Assembly (NCBI RefSeq): GCF_028609845.1
Contig: NZ_CP063191.1
Coordinates: forward strand, 744,001 to 808,000
Origin: Corynebacterium heidelbergense
Lineage (GTDB): Bacteria > Actinomycetota > Actinomycetes > Mycobacteriales > Mycobacteriaceae
Direction: 5' to 3'
DNA: 64,000 bases
The notes under the pieces were generated by a model, which saw only the letters and a list, made by a program, of their open reading frames with translations, made no database searches and was not told where the DNA came from. Shown here one piece after another: positions 9,346 to 17,405 of this stretch. Every line of letters begins with the position of its first letter. Within the stretch, counting starts at the first letter, position 1. A program made the position numbers and the translations under genes.

Positions 9346-9975
9346 TTAGCTCTTTGGAACAGCTGTGGCGATGATGTTGTCGGTGTAGTTGCGAGCAGCG
9401 GCGTCAAAAGGACCTCCGCAAGTGATGAGCTTCAATCGCAGGGGCCCGGTCCGGTCGAACACCTCTTGAAAATCTATTTGGTCCTTCGGTTTTTCTTCGA
9501 CCTGTTCGATGGAGAAAGTCTGAGTCCCAGTACGGTTCCGGAGGCGGATCTCGTCTCCCTCGCGCAGTTCTTTCAGCCGAGCGAAGGGCCCCGTTCCCGA
9601 TTCCCTTCCGTCTACGTGCGCGGCTAGAACTATCGATCCAGCTGGTGAGTCGAGATCAGGACCAAACTTATACCAGCCGGCTACACCAGGGTCTTCCGGG
9701 ATAGCCATCTCTGATTTCTCGTCCACACCCACGGGTACAACTGGCATGTCAACGTTCCACTCTGGAACGGTTAGTGCCTCTGGTGCCCCGAGCGGTGGCT
9801 GCTCAGTTCCTTCGGCTGCCTCCGCGGTTGTGTCGTCCGCGGTTGCAGCCGCTCTACCGTCGGGCGACTCTACCTCATTTGGTTGCCCGCGAAAGTAAAG
9901 CACACCGGCTGCAAGAATCAAGATCGCAGAAAGCGCCAGCAGAATTTTGCTGAAACTCCCGCTGGCGCTTTTCAA
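9346..9975 (-). CDS. Class F sortase
   Basis: 209 residues with an N-terminal membrane anchor (about residues 8-28), a disordered Ala/Glu/Thr linker, and a sortase beta-barrel. The catalytic triad is visible: His120 in LAAHVDG, Cys186 in LITCGG and Arg195 in AARNYTDN. The short form and the spacing of these motifs fit the class F sortases of actinobacteria, which act on the outer face of the membrane and cleave a C-terminal sorting signal. It starts at TTG 9975, 30 bases after the stop of the DUF4397 gene, and is followed five bases later by the sigma gene. The adjacent DUF4397 protein is the natural substrate candidate. Confidence 0.93.
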   Translation of the reverse strand: MKSASGSFSKILLALSAILILAAGVLYFRGQPNEVESPDGRAAATADDTTAEAAEGTEQPPLGAPEALTVPEWNVDMPVVPVGVDEKSEMAIPEDPGVAGWYKFGPDLDSPAGSIVLAAHVDGRESGTGPFARLKELREGDEIRLRNRTGTQTFSIEQVEEKPKDQIDFQEVFDRTGPLRLKLITCGGPFDAAARNYTDNIIATAVPKS

Positions 9976-10005
9976 GGTGTGCTCTTGTTCTGCTGTTACC
10001 GGGGG

Positions 10006-10809
10006 TTAGGCCGACTTGCGTCGGATAATCACGGCCCCAGCTGCAGCCGCTGCGGAGAGCGCGACCAAGCCCGCGGCGACGGTGACTGACGTGTTGTCTG
10101 CGGCACCGCCGTTACCGGCTGGAACGCCCATTGGGGCGGAGTGGAGGCCACCGACAGTTTGGGTTGCGAGTTGCAAGTTGTTGTCCTTCGCGCTGCCCCA
10201 TGCGTAAACGATCGTGTTCTGGCCTTCAACCAGATCGAGGTTCGCCGGGCCGAGGACGACCTGATCGGTACCAGCGAGCACGACGTCTGCCGAAGCGGTG
10301 CCAGCAGGGACGTCAGCTTTGCCCTCATTCGGGTTGGTGACGTTCTTGAACACTGGCTTAGCGTCCGCACGAATGTCTACGGCTGGTGCCGCAGCGATGT
10401 GGCGGGCGGTCAGGCGAGCCTGACCCGGCGCGGTCGGCGTGGTGTCGTTAACGAATGGGGTCAGCTCAGGCTTGCCAGCTTCGTCCAGGTGAGCAGCAAC
10501 CGTGATATTTGCGTTTGCGGGAACCTGTACGTCGTTTGCCTCGACGATGGCTTCACCGTCTTTGCCTGCATCCGGTGCAGTGACCTTGAGGTCATAGTCT
10601 CCAGCAGGGAGAGTCAGCGGGTCGGTGAGCGTACCCGGCTTGAAGTCCTCGAGTGTGAGATCGCCGTTGACGTACACGTCCACTGTCGCGTCAGGCACCG
10701 CGTGGAGCACAGATACCTGGGCATTCCCACCTTGTGCGAGCGCGGGAGCCGCGCCGAAAATCATAGAACCGGCGGCTAGGGCCGTGATGGTGGCAGTCTT
10801 TTTGAGCAT
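10006..10809 (-). CDS. Secreted DUF4397 surface protein with C-terminal anchor
   Basis: 267 residues from ATG 10809, chosen because GAGGAG lies five bases upstream and a clean signal peptide follows (ending in APALAQG). Two DUF4397-type beta domains fill the mature part: VSVLHAVPDATVDVYVNG is the typical opening, and a second unit begins near ARLTARHIAAAPAVDI. The C-terminus has a Gly/Asn linker (PMGVPAGNGG), a hydrophobic helix and the basic tail IIRRKSA, the overall layout of a sortase substrate. No canonical LPXTG is present. DUF4397 proteins are often found beside class F sortases, so MGVPAGNGG may hold the cleavage signal; this is inference. First gene of the sortase, sigma and anti-sigma run. 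Confidence 0.88.
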   Translation of the reverse strand: MLKKTATITALAAGSMIFGAAPALAQGGNAQVSVLHAVPDATVDVYVNGDLTLEDFKPGTLTDPLTLPAGDYDLKVTAPDAGKDGEAIVEANDVQVPANANITVAAHLDEAGKPELTPFVNDTTPTAPGQARLTARHIAAAPAVDIRADAKPVFKNVTNPNEGKADVPAGTASADVVLAGTDQVVLGPANLDLVEGQNTIVYAWGSAKDNNLQLATQTVGGLHSAPMGVPAGNGGAADNTSVTVAAGLVALSAAAAAGAVIIRRKSA

Positions 10810-10864
10810 GTGTCTCCTCTGAGTGGCCCGACGTTCCGGGGAACCTTGTAGATGAAACTTTTTC

Positions 10865-11160
10865 TCACCCACTACCCACTTCTTCTTGTTTGCAGCACAT
10901 TTTGGATGCAGCATCGTGAAAAAATTTCTGGCGCGTGCAACTACGAGCTTGAGCCGCATTGTCGAACCGTCCTCGGCACGTGTGCGGAGCATCTGTGTCC
11001 CCGGTGATCGGTTGCCCGCTCAGCAGAGTCTGTATCGCATCGGCCAACATGCTGAGCAGTTCAAACAGCTTCTCGCTGAAGGCATCGCCCTCCGAGGTGC
11101 CCTCTCGGTCTGCCGCCTGCCGCCTCACTTTTTCCAGTTGGTTTTGATGGTGTTGAGCCG
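10865..11160 (-). pseudogene. Decayed second copy of the DUF2786 gene
   Basis: The minus strand keeps an 87-codon open piece that starts RRQAADREGTSEGDAF, nearly identical to RQAADREGTPEGDSF in the DUF2786 gene at 7096-7845. It then jumps straight to LLSGQPITGDTDAPHTC, which corresponds to the middle of that protein (LLSGHMIVGASKAPPTC). About 80 residues between the two parts are missing. The bases just upstream still look like the protein's N-terminus (LNTIKTN...) but in another frame. So the copy has an internal deletion and a frameshift. No function is expected. It marks the outer end of the sigma/sortase block. Confidence 0.7.
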
Positions 11161-11368
11161 GGTCTCGTCGACACTAGAGCTGTTGTCGATCTCGTCCTGC
11201 TCTATCTTTGCGTACCCCGCGCTTCGTAGTGGTCCGTCGCAGCCGTACGGTCGGCCGCAGGTGGGAACACCCCGCTAGGGTGGAGTGGCGGATCCCCGCC
11301 GGAGGCGGTTTTCCCTACCCATTCACTGCCGTGCGGGCGCGCACCAAGGCGGAAGGAAGGTACCTACC

Positions 11369-11968
11369 TTGACCACCTGGATCACCGCTGACCTTCACCT
11401 GGGCCACCCTTTCGTGGCCAAGCTGCGCGGTTACCCGGACGTCTTACAACACGACCGCATCATTGTGGATAACCTCCGCGCCGCCTTGCGGCCGGGGGAT
11501 GTGTTGTGGATGCTCGGCGATATTTCCTCCGGGTGGGGCCCGCAGGAGGAAAGGGCTCTGGATGTTTTGGACGCCACCTTCCGCGCGCTACGGGAAACCC
11601 CCGCCGGCTTTTCCGTGCACCTCATCGCGGGCAACCACGATACGTGCAACCCTCTGCACCCGGAATCGCACTTGCGGCAGCGCCGCTTCCTGGACGTTTT
11701 CGACAGCGTGCAGACTTTTCAGATGGTGGAGTGGGGCGGGGAACAGGTGTACCTCAGCCACTTCCCGCGCCCCGGCTATGAGCACGACAATATGGAATCT
11801 CGCTACGACGAGCTGCGGTTGGACGTGCCGTTGTTGGTCCATGGGCACCTGCATTCCAGCCGCCCGGTCACCGGCCACGGGATGGTGGATGTGGGGGTGG
11901 AGGCCTGGGACCTCCACCCGGTGCCCGCGAAGGTTGTCCAGCAGACGTTGTTTACGCAATCGCTGTAG
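11369..11968 (+). CDS. Calcineurin-like metallophosphoesterase
   Basis: 199 residues from TTG 11369, which has GGAAGGAAGG about ten bases upstream; an in-frame ATG at 11285 would add a basic, unlikely N-terminus. The di-metal phosphoesterase motifs occur in order: ADLHLGH (Asp-x-His), MLGDISSG (Gly-Asp), AGNHD (Gly-Asn-His-Asp), SHFPRPG and HGHLH (Gly-His-x-His). The small size fits the YfcE-like or phage-like branch, cytosolic, with an unknown phosphodiester substrate. The ThDP-enzyme gene starts 67 bases downstream on the same strand. Confidence 0.88.
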   Translation: MTTWITADLHLGHPFVAKLRGYPDVLQHDRIIVDNLRAALRPGDVLWMLGDISSGWGPQEERALDVLDATFRALRETPAGFSVHLIAGNHDTCNPLHPESHLRQRRFLDVFDSVQTFQMVEWGGEQVYLSHFPRPGYEHDNMESRYDELRLDVPLLVHGHLHSSRPVTGHGMVDVGVEAWDLHPVPAKVVQQTLFTQSL

Positions 11969-12035
11969 CAAGGCGCGTGGCCGCTGCTACGCCCCTCCAT
12001 TCCCCTCTCGGGGCAGCAGTCTTGCCACACCGAGA

Positions 12036-13823
12036 ATGTCCCGCCCAGCGGTTAAACTCCTGTGCGTGCACAACCCAGATCACAGTGACGCTGTCGCAAC
12101 CCCCGACCTCCCGGCGCCCAGCAACATCTCGGAAGCCATCGCCCAGGTGGTCCGCGAGGCGGGCGCCCACGTCTTCGGGCTGGTGGGCAACGGCAACATT
12201 CACTTCGTCAACGCCCTGCCCGCATCGGCCGAGCTGTACACATCCACCCGGCATGAGGCCGGGGCCATTGCTGCGGCTGACGCCTACTACCGCTGTACCG
12301 GCGAAATCGCCGTGGCCAGTACAACCTACGGCCCGGGTTTCACGAATGCACTGACCCCGCTGTCCGAAGCGCAGGCCGCGCGCATCCCCATGGTGTGCAT
12401 CATGGGTGATGTACCCACCACGGGTCTGCGTCCGATTGATGTGGACCAGCGGGCGATTCTCTCCGCGCTCGGGGTGCGCTACCTCACCGCGCAGCCCCAC
12501 AATGGCGCCGACATCGCGCGCCGGGCTTTCGAGCTCGCCAGGCGCTTGAGTGTCCCGGTCGTTGTTCTCACCCCCCACGATCAGTGCGCCGCACCCCTCG
12601 AGGATGCCGAGGCCCCAGCGGATTGTTGCGGCTCCGATGAAACTCGCGAGCCAGCGCGGACGGGGGACGGCTCGGAGAGCCTCGACGACTCCGCAGCCGA
12701 TCCCACTGCCGCCGTTGAGGAGGTCGCACGTGCCCTCCGCGCCGCCCAGCGGCCTCTCGTCTTGGTGGGTAGGGCAGTGGTGGAAACGGGCACTTCCGAT
12801 CTCGTGGAGCGCATTGGGGCCGCCACCGGCGCCCTGTTCCTCACCAGCGCCATGGCCCGCGAATGCATCGGCCCCGACTTCAGCCTAGGCATCGCCGGTG
12901 GCTACACCCACCGCGGGAGACTGCCGACCGTCCGAAGCGCGGATCTCGTGCTCGTCCTCGGGGCCAGCCTCAACCTGCTGCAAACTCGCAAGGGGACCCT
13001 CTTCGGTACGGATGCGCAGATCATCCAGGTGGATCGCGAGTTCCGCCAGGGATTTATTGCGGTCGACCGGCGCGTCCAAGCAGACGTGCGCGATTTCCTC
13101 CCGCGCCTGGTCGATGTCTTGGGGACGCCACCACCGCGCGCGGTGGGGTGGCGTCGTGAGATAGGAACCATCCCACCGGCCGAGACGGAGCAGGCAGACC
13201 CCGGCTGCTTCGGCACCCGAGGGCCCGACGGCAAACTGGACCCCCGACATGCTCTGCGCCGCCTGAACGATCTGCTACCCCGCAACCGCACGGTCGTGAC
13301 GGACGGGGGCCACTTCCTGGGATGGGTACCGAAGTACATCGACTGCCCGGACCCCAGGTCTACGGTGCTGGTGGGCACGGCGGTGATGACGATTGGGCTC
13401 GGGCTGGCCTCTGCGGTGGGCACGGCGGTGGGGCGGCAGGACCGCTGCACCACCCTGTTCACGGGCGATGGTGGGACCCTCATGGCGCTAGCAGACCTGG
13501 ACACGCTCCTCCGCGTCGGGAGGCTGCACCAGGTGCCGGGGGAGCCGGCGGCGGTGATTACCGTGCTCAACGACGAGGCCTATGGGGCGGAGGTGCACCA
13601 GTACGTCCCGCAGGGCCTGGACGATGCCGCGATGCTCGTTCACGGGCAGCGATTCGCCGCGATGGGGGACCCCTGGGGAGCGCCCGGGCTCACCGTGGAG
13701 GATCCGGAGCAGCTGGCAGAAGGCGGGGAGGTCCAACGCTTCCTTGCGGACCACAGTGGGCAGGTCTGCATTCTGGACGTGCGGATCTCCCGGGATGTCA
13801 TTGCGGACTTTTTGCGGGAGTAA
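12036..13823 (+). CDS. Thiamine-diphosphate-dependent enzyme of the acetolactate synthase/decarboxylase type
   Basis: 595 residues from ATG 12036; GTG 12066 is an alternative. The three ThDP-enzyme domains are present. The N-terminal pyrimidine-binding domain has GLVGNGNIHFVNAL and the catalytic Glu in TRHEAGAIAAADAYYR. The middle domain resembles that of acetohydroxyacid synthases, after an Asp/Glu-rich insertion near residues 190-225. The C-terminal cofactor-binding domain contains TGDGGTLMALADL, with the terminal Asn in TVLNDEAYGAE. It binds ThDP and Mg and probably acts on a 2-oxo acid. Nothing nearby (no ilvN) supports branched-chain amino acid synthesis, so the substrate is left open. 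Confidence 0.82.
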   Translation: MSRPAVKLLCVHNPDHSDAVATPDLPAPSNISEAIAQVVREAGAHVFGLVGNGNIHFVNALPASAELYTSTRHEAGAIAAADAYYRCTGEIAVASTTYGPGFTNALTPLSEAQAARIPMVCIMGDVPTTGLRPIDVDQRAILSALGVRYLTAQPHNGADIARRAFELARRLSVPVVVLTPHDQCAAPLEDAEAPADCCGSDETREPARTGDGSESLDDSAADPTAAVEEVARALRAAQRPLVLVGRAVVETGTSDLVERIGAATGALFLTSAMARECIGPDFSLGIAGGYTHRGRLPTVRSADLVLVLGASLNLLQTRKGTLFGTDAQIIQVDREFRQGFIAVDRRVQADVRDFLPRLVDVLGTPPPRAVGWRREIGTIPPAETEQADPGCFGTRGPDGKLDPRHALRRLNDLLPRNRTVVTDGGHFLGWVPKYIDCPDPRSTVLVGTAVMTIGLGLASAVGTAVGRQDRCTTLFTGDGGTLMALADLDTLLRVGRLHQVPGEPAAVITVLNDEAYGAEVHQYVPQGLDDAAMLVHGQRFAAMGDPWGAPGLTVEDPEQLAEGGEVQRFLADHSGQVCILDVRISRDVIADFLRE

Positions 13824-13908
13824 GCGGGCTTTTGGGCTAGTGGTCTCGAGGTTCGGCTCTGTTCCCTCACCGCCGCGTAAGGACCAGAAGCAGGGCGACA
13901 GCGCATAA

Positions 13909-13954
13909 CAACGGCGCCCCGCAGATCACTAGCGTGGTCCACGAGGCGCCGTTG
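13909..13954. repeat. Long inverted repeat with nested palindrome
   Basis: Perfect 10-base arms CAACGGCGCC (13909-13918) and GGCGCCGTTG (13945-13954) enclose 26 bases. Inside lies a second palindrome, CGTGG-T-CCACG (13933-13943). No T-run follows on either side, so it is not a standard terminator. It begins 85 bases after the ThDP-enzyme stop and ends 19 bases before a small ORF with a strong ribosome binding site. It could be an operator or an RNA fold in the fadB2 leader. Confidence 0.5.
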
Positions 13955-13973
13955 CCGACGTTTCAGAGGAGAA

Positions 13974-14021
13974 ATGACCGCTCGTATAGAACCCTTTCTG
14001 TTGGTGATATCTAACCGGTGA
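13974..14021 (+). CDS. Possible 15-residue leader peptide
   Basis: ATG 13974 is preceded by AGAGGAG at good spacing and opens a 15-codon frame, MTARIEPFLLVISNR, ending in TGA. No longer gene occupies this 400-base gap. It lies just after the inverted repeat and about 200 bases before fadB2, a layout seen for regulatory leader peptides. There is no run of one amino acid that would suggest classical attenuation. Evidence is only the ribosome binding site and position. Confidence 0.3.
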   Translation: MTARIEPFLLVISNR

Positions 14022-14225
14022 TTCACACCGTAGGGGCCCACCATAGGAGGACCCTGAGGGGCCACTTGAAGGTCACTATCCGTTCAGTAGCGGTTCAGTG
14101 GACAAGCGGGTCTTGCATGGCGGGCTGCAGCTCGGGGGCAGGGGGAGAGCGCTCACCAGCCGGTGGGCCGCGCGCGTATGGTTGAAACCGCAAGCCAGAC
14201 GAACAAAAGCGCAAAAGGAGCGACA

Positions 14226-15080
14226 ATGGTTCAGCGAGTGGGAATTATCGGTGCAGGGCAGATGGGCTCCGGCATCGCGGAGGTCGCCGCCAAGGCGGGT
14301 AGCGACGTGCTGGTGTGGGAAGCCAAGCAGGAGTTCGCCGATGCCGGTAAGGCTCGCATCGAAAAGTCCCTGGCCAAGGGCGTGGAGCGCGGCAAGCTCT
14401 CCGAAGAGGACAAGAACGCCGCCCTCGGTCGCCTGACCTTCACGACCGAGCTGAAGGACTTCGCCGACCGCGAGCTGGTCATCGAAGCCATCGTGGAGGA
14501 CGAGAAGATCAAGAAGGACGTTTTCGCCCAGCTCGACAAGATCGTCGAGGATGAGAAGGCAGCCCTGTGCTCCAACACCTCCTCCCTTCCCATCCAGACC
14601 ATCGCGTCCGCCACCAAGAACCCCGGCCGCGTTCTGGGGCTGCACTTCTTCAACCCGGTGCCAGTGCTGCCGCTGGTGGAGGTCATTCCCGCTCTCACCA
14701 CCGACTCGGAGGTCGTGCAGCGCGCGGAGGGCTACGCCACGGAGGCCCTCGGCAAGACCGCTATCCACGCTAAGGACCGCTCCGGGTTCATCGTGAACTT
14801 CCTGCTGGTGCCCTACATGCTCTCCGCCGTGCGCATGGTGGAACAGGGCGTGGCCACCAAGGAGGACATCGATACCGGCATGAAGCTGGGTGCCGCCCAC
14901 CCGATGGGCCCGCTGACCCTGGCGGACATGGTCGGCCTGGACACCTGCGCCTTCATCGCGGACGTGATGTACAAGGAATACGGCGAGCCCTCCTACGCTT
15001 GCCCCCCGCTGCTGCGCCGCATGGTTCAGGCCGGACACACCGGGCGCAAGTCCGGCAAGGGCTTCTACGATTACAACTAA
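14226..15080 (+). CDS. fadB2: 3-hydroxybutyryl-CoA dehydrogenase
   Basis: 284 residues from ATG 14226, with AAAAGGAG seven bases upstream. The NAD-binding Rossmann motif is GIIGAGQMGSGIAEVAA at the N-terminus. The catalytic Ser, His and Asn are in CSNTSSLPI, GLHFFNPVPV and GFIVNFLLVPY. The C-terminal dimerisation domain has AHPMGPLTLADMVGLD and ends in KSGKGFYDYN. It oxidises (S)-3-hydroxyacyl-CoA, typically 3-hydroxybutyryl-CoA, with NAD(P), in fatty-acid oxidation or butyrate-type metabolism. It appears monocistronic, with a leader of possible regulatory interest (13909-14021). Confidence 0.93.
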   Translation: MVQRVGIIGAGQMGSGIAEVAAKAGSDVLVWEAKQEFADAGKARIEKSLAKGVERGKLSEEDKNAALGRLTFTTELKDFADRELVIEAIVEDEKIKKDVFAQLDKIVEDEKAALCSNTSSLPIQTIASATKNPGRVLGLHFFNPVPVLPLVEVIPALTTDSEVVQRAEGYATEALGKTAIHAKDRSGFIVNFLLVPYMLSAVRMVEQGVATKEDIDTGMKLGAAHPMGPLTLADMVGLDTCAFIADVMYKEYGEPSYACPPLLRRMVQAGHTGRKSGKGFYDYN

Positions 15081-15254
15081 AATCAAACTCGCCCGTGATG
15101 CGCTGAACTGCGGTTTTGGTGTTTCGGCGCCTGGAATATTCGCGGTTCGTACCAGTGCAGCGGGCGTGTGCGTATAGTTGTATGCACAACGTTGGCCAAC
15201 CAACCCAGGCTGGCTCGTTTCGAATTTCGATGATTCATCCTTTTAGGAGGACAT

Positions 15255-15449
15255 ATGTCTACTGATGAGCTGAAGAACAAGGCTGAGCAGTTCGGCGGCA
15301 AGGCCAAGGAGGCCGCTGGCGACGCTACCGGCAACGAGTCCCTGAAGTCCGAGGGCAAGGCCGACCAGGGCGCTGGCAAGGTCAAGGAGAAGGCCAACGA
15401 GGCTAAGAACAAGGTCGCTGGCAAGCTCAACGACATCCTCGACAACTAG
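15255..15449 (+). CDS. CsbD-family stress protein
   Basis: 64 residues, almost entirely Lys, Ala, Glu and Gly, with the repeated Lys-Ala-Glu pattern of CsbD-like proteins (ELKNKAEQFGGKAKEAAG, then GKADQGAGKVKEKANEAK). It is expected to be a soluble, partly disordered protein made in large amounts under general stress. AGGAGG lies six bases before the ATG. A TATAGT hexamer at about 15174 may be its -10 box. A strong terminator follows at 15547, so it is a short single-gene transcript. Confidence 0.9.
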   Translation: MSTDELKNKAEQFGGKAKEAAGDATGNESLKSEGKADQGAGKVKEKANEAKNKVAGKLNDILDN

Positions 15450-15546
15450 GGGTAACCGCCCGGGCTCGGACCCTGACCAGCCCGCCGCGTTCTCGGCCCT
15501 CCCCCGGCCGGACGTGGCGCCCGTTATTACGAGCTCGTAGTGCACT

Positions 15547-15592
15547 GAACCGCCCCCGCTGTTTTCGGACAGGCGGGGGCGGTTTAGTTTGT
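15547..15592 (+). terminator. Rho-independent terminator after the CsbD gene
   Basis: The stem AACCGCCCCCGC pairs with GCGGGGGCGGTT around a 13-base loop, and TTAGTTTGT follows. It lies about 100 bases after the CsbD stop and separates it from the convergent aminotransferase gene. Confidence 0.85.
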
Positions 15593-15634
15593 GCCGAAGG
15601 TGGGGAAACCGCGGGATGAAAGGGGGGACAGTAC

Positions 15635-17227
15635 CTACAGCGCCCGGTCGGTGGCGTCGATAGCCGAATCGACGACCTCCAGAGCCTGCCGTACCTCAGC
15701 TTCGGTGGTGATGAGCGGCGGCGCGATGTGCGTCCGACTCCCCGAGACCATCGGCCACACCCCGCCGGCTTTGCACTCGGAAGCGAACTGCTTCATCGCC
15801 TCCGCGCCCAAGGGTTCCTTGCTGTCGTGGTCGGCGACGAGCTCAATGGCCCAGAAGAAGCCGCGGCCCCGGACATTACCCACGCTCGGGTGCTTCGCCG
15901 CGATCTCCGCCAAGGCCGGGCCAATCACCCGGGACCCAATGTCTGCGACGTGGTCGAAAATGTGATCGCGTTGGTACACCTCCTGGGCTGCCACAGCCAC
16001 AGCTGCGCCCAATGGATGCCCGGAGTAGGTCAACCCGCCAGGGTAGGGACGATCGCCGAAGGTGTCCGCCACCGCCTGCGTCATCATCACACCCCCGAAG
16101 GGAACAACGCCCGAGTTCACCCCTTTCGCGAAGGTCACCAGGTCCGGCTGCAGCACGCCGCCATCCCTGGCGCAGCCCCCGTGCTCGTAGGCGAACATCC
16201 TCCCCGTCCGGCCAAAGCCCACCATGACCTCGTCGGCAATCCACACCGCCCCATGCCGGTCGCAGATGTCCCGCACCCCCGCCAGGTACCCATCCGGCGG
16301 CGCGATGACACCGGAGGAACCCACCATAGACTCCACCAACACCGCGGCGACATCGCCCTCGAAGATCAGCGTCTGCTCCAGGTGAGACAGCGCACGCTCG
16401 CACTCTTCTTCCTCGGTGGTGGCGTGGAAGGGGGTGCGATACAGGAAGGGGCCCCAGAAGTGCTTGATATCGCCATCGGTGGTGGGGTTGCCGTGCCGAC
16501 GCGGCTCACCAGTTGCCATGATCGCCGAGCCCGTGGCCCCGTGGTAGCTGCGGTAGGCCGTGAGGATTTTCGACTTGCCCGTATGCAGGCGGGCCAGGCG
16601 AATGGCGTGCTCGATGGCGTCCGCTCCGCCGTTGGTGAAAAAGACGTGCGAGAAGTCGCCCTGGGCTCGGTCCGTGATCGTCTCCGCGACCTGCCCGCGC
16701 AGGTCGTTGGCGAAGGCGGGGTTGAGGTTAGTCACCCGCGTGGCCTGGCGCTGTAGGGCGGCGACCAAGTCCGGATGGGCGTGCCCCAAATTGGCGCTGA
16801 CTAACTGGCTGGCCAGGTCCAAGTAGGCGTTGCCCGCATAGTCGAAAATCCAGGCCCCCTCGGCGTGGGCAATCGGCATGGGGTTGATCTTGTTCTGGGC
16901 AGACCAGGAGTGGAACACGTGGCCCCTGTCCCTGCGGCGCGTTTCCCGTTCCTGCTCTGCGGCCTCAGCGGAGCCGAATGCTACACGGTTTCCGGCAGCA
17001 TCTGTGTAGTGGGTGGGGTTGGGGTGGCACGAGTTTCCCTCGCCGTTGCTCTCGCTCTCACCCAGGTACTCACCTTGCACCGGTTCCGGGGTTTCCGCGA
17101 CGGTAGCCGACTCCGGGGCGGCCTGTGCCCCCGCCAGCGGTCCGGCTTCTGCGGGATGGGCCCCGGGGGTGTGATCGGATTGTGTGGGGGAGGAACCTGC
17201 TTCCGAGACTGCGTTAGGGCCGGTCAT
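15635..17227 (-). CDS. Class III PLP aminotransferase (omega-amino acid:pyruvate type)
   Basis: 530 residues from ATG 17227, which has GAAGG five bases upstream; upstream codons in the same frame lack a site. Fold-type I class III motifs are clear: LGHAHPDLVAAL, FFTNGGADAIEHAIRLAR, the aromatic-stacking YRSYHGA, DEVMVGFGRTG, and the Schiff-base lysine in TFAKGVNSG. GLTYSGHPLGAAVA follows. The first 75 residues are an unusual Pro/Ala/Glu-rich, probably disordered extension. It likely moves an amino group from an omega-amino acid or amine to pyruvate or a 2-oxo acid. Single gene, minus strand, facing the CsbD terminator. Confidence 0.9.
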   Translation of the reverse strand: MTGPNAVSEAGSSPTQSDHTPGAHPAEAGPLAGAQAAPESATVAETPEPVQGEYLGESESNGEGNSCHPNPTHYTDAAGNRVAFGSAEAAEQERETRRRDRGHVFHSWSAQNKINPMPIAHAEGAWIFDYAGNAYLDLASQLVSANLGHAHPDLVAALQRQATRVTNLNPAFANDLRGQVAETITDRAQGDFSHVFFTNGGADAIEHAIRLARLHTGKSKILTAYRSYHGATGSAIMATGEPRRHGNPTTDGDIKHFWGPFLYRTPFHATTEEEECERALSHLEQTLIFEGDVAAVLVESMVGSSGVIAPPDGYLAGVRDICDRHGAVWIADEVMVGFGRTGRMFAYEHGGCARDGGVLQPDLVTFAKGVNSGVVPFGGVMMTQAVADTFGDRPYPGGLTYSGHPLGAAVAVAAQEVYQRDHIFDHVADIGSRVIGPALAEIAAKHPSVGNVRGRGFFWAIELVADHDSKEPLGAEAMKQFASECKAGGVWPMVSGSRTHIAPPLITTEAEVRQALEVVDSAIDATDRAL

Positions 17228-17405
17228 GGAACCTTCTTTCTGCGAAACGTGGGGGCGGTGTTGCCGGTGGCTCATCGAGGGGTGATTGAGGACGCCACCA
17301 CGGCGCAACCGGTGGAAGTGAACCGATGGGTCTACGAACAGCAACTGTAGTGGGGCTAAGGAGAAGTCCGCAGCCCTGGTCGCTTCCGGGGATACTGCCT
17401 GGTAT

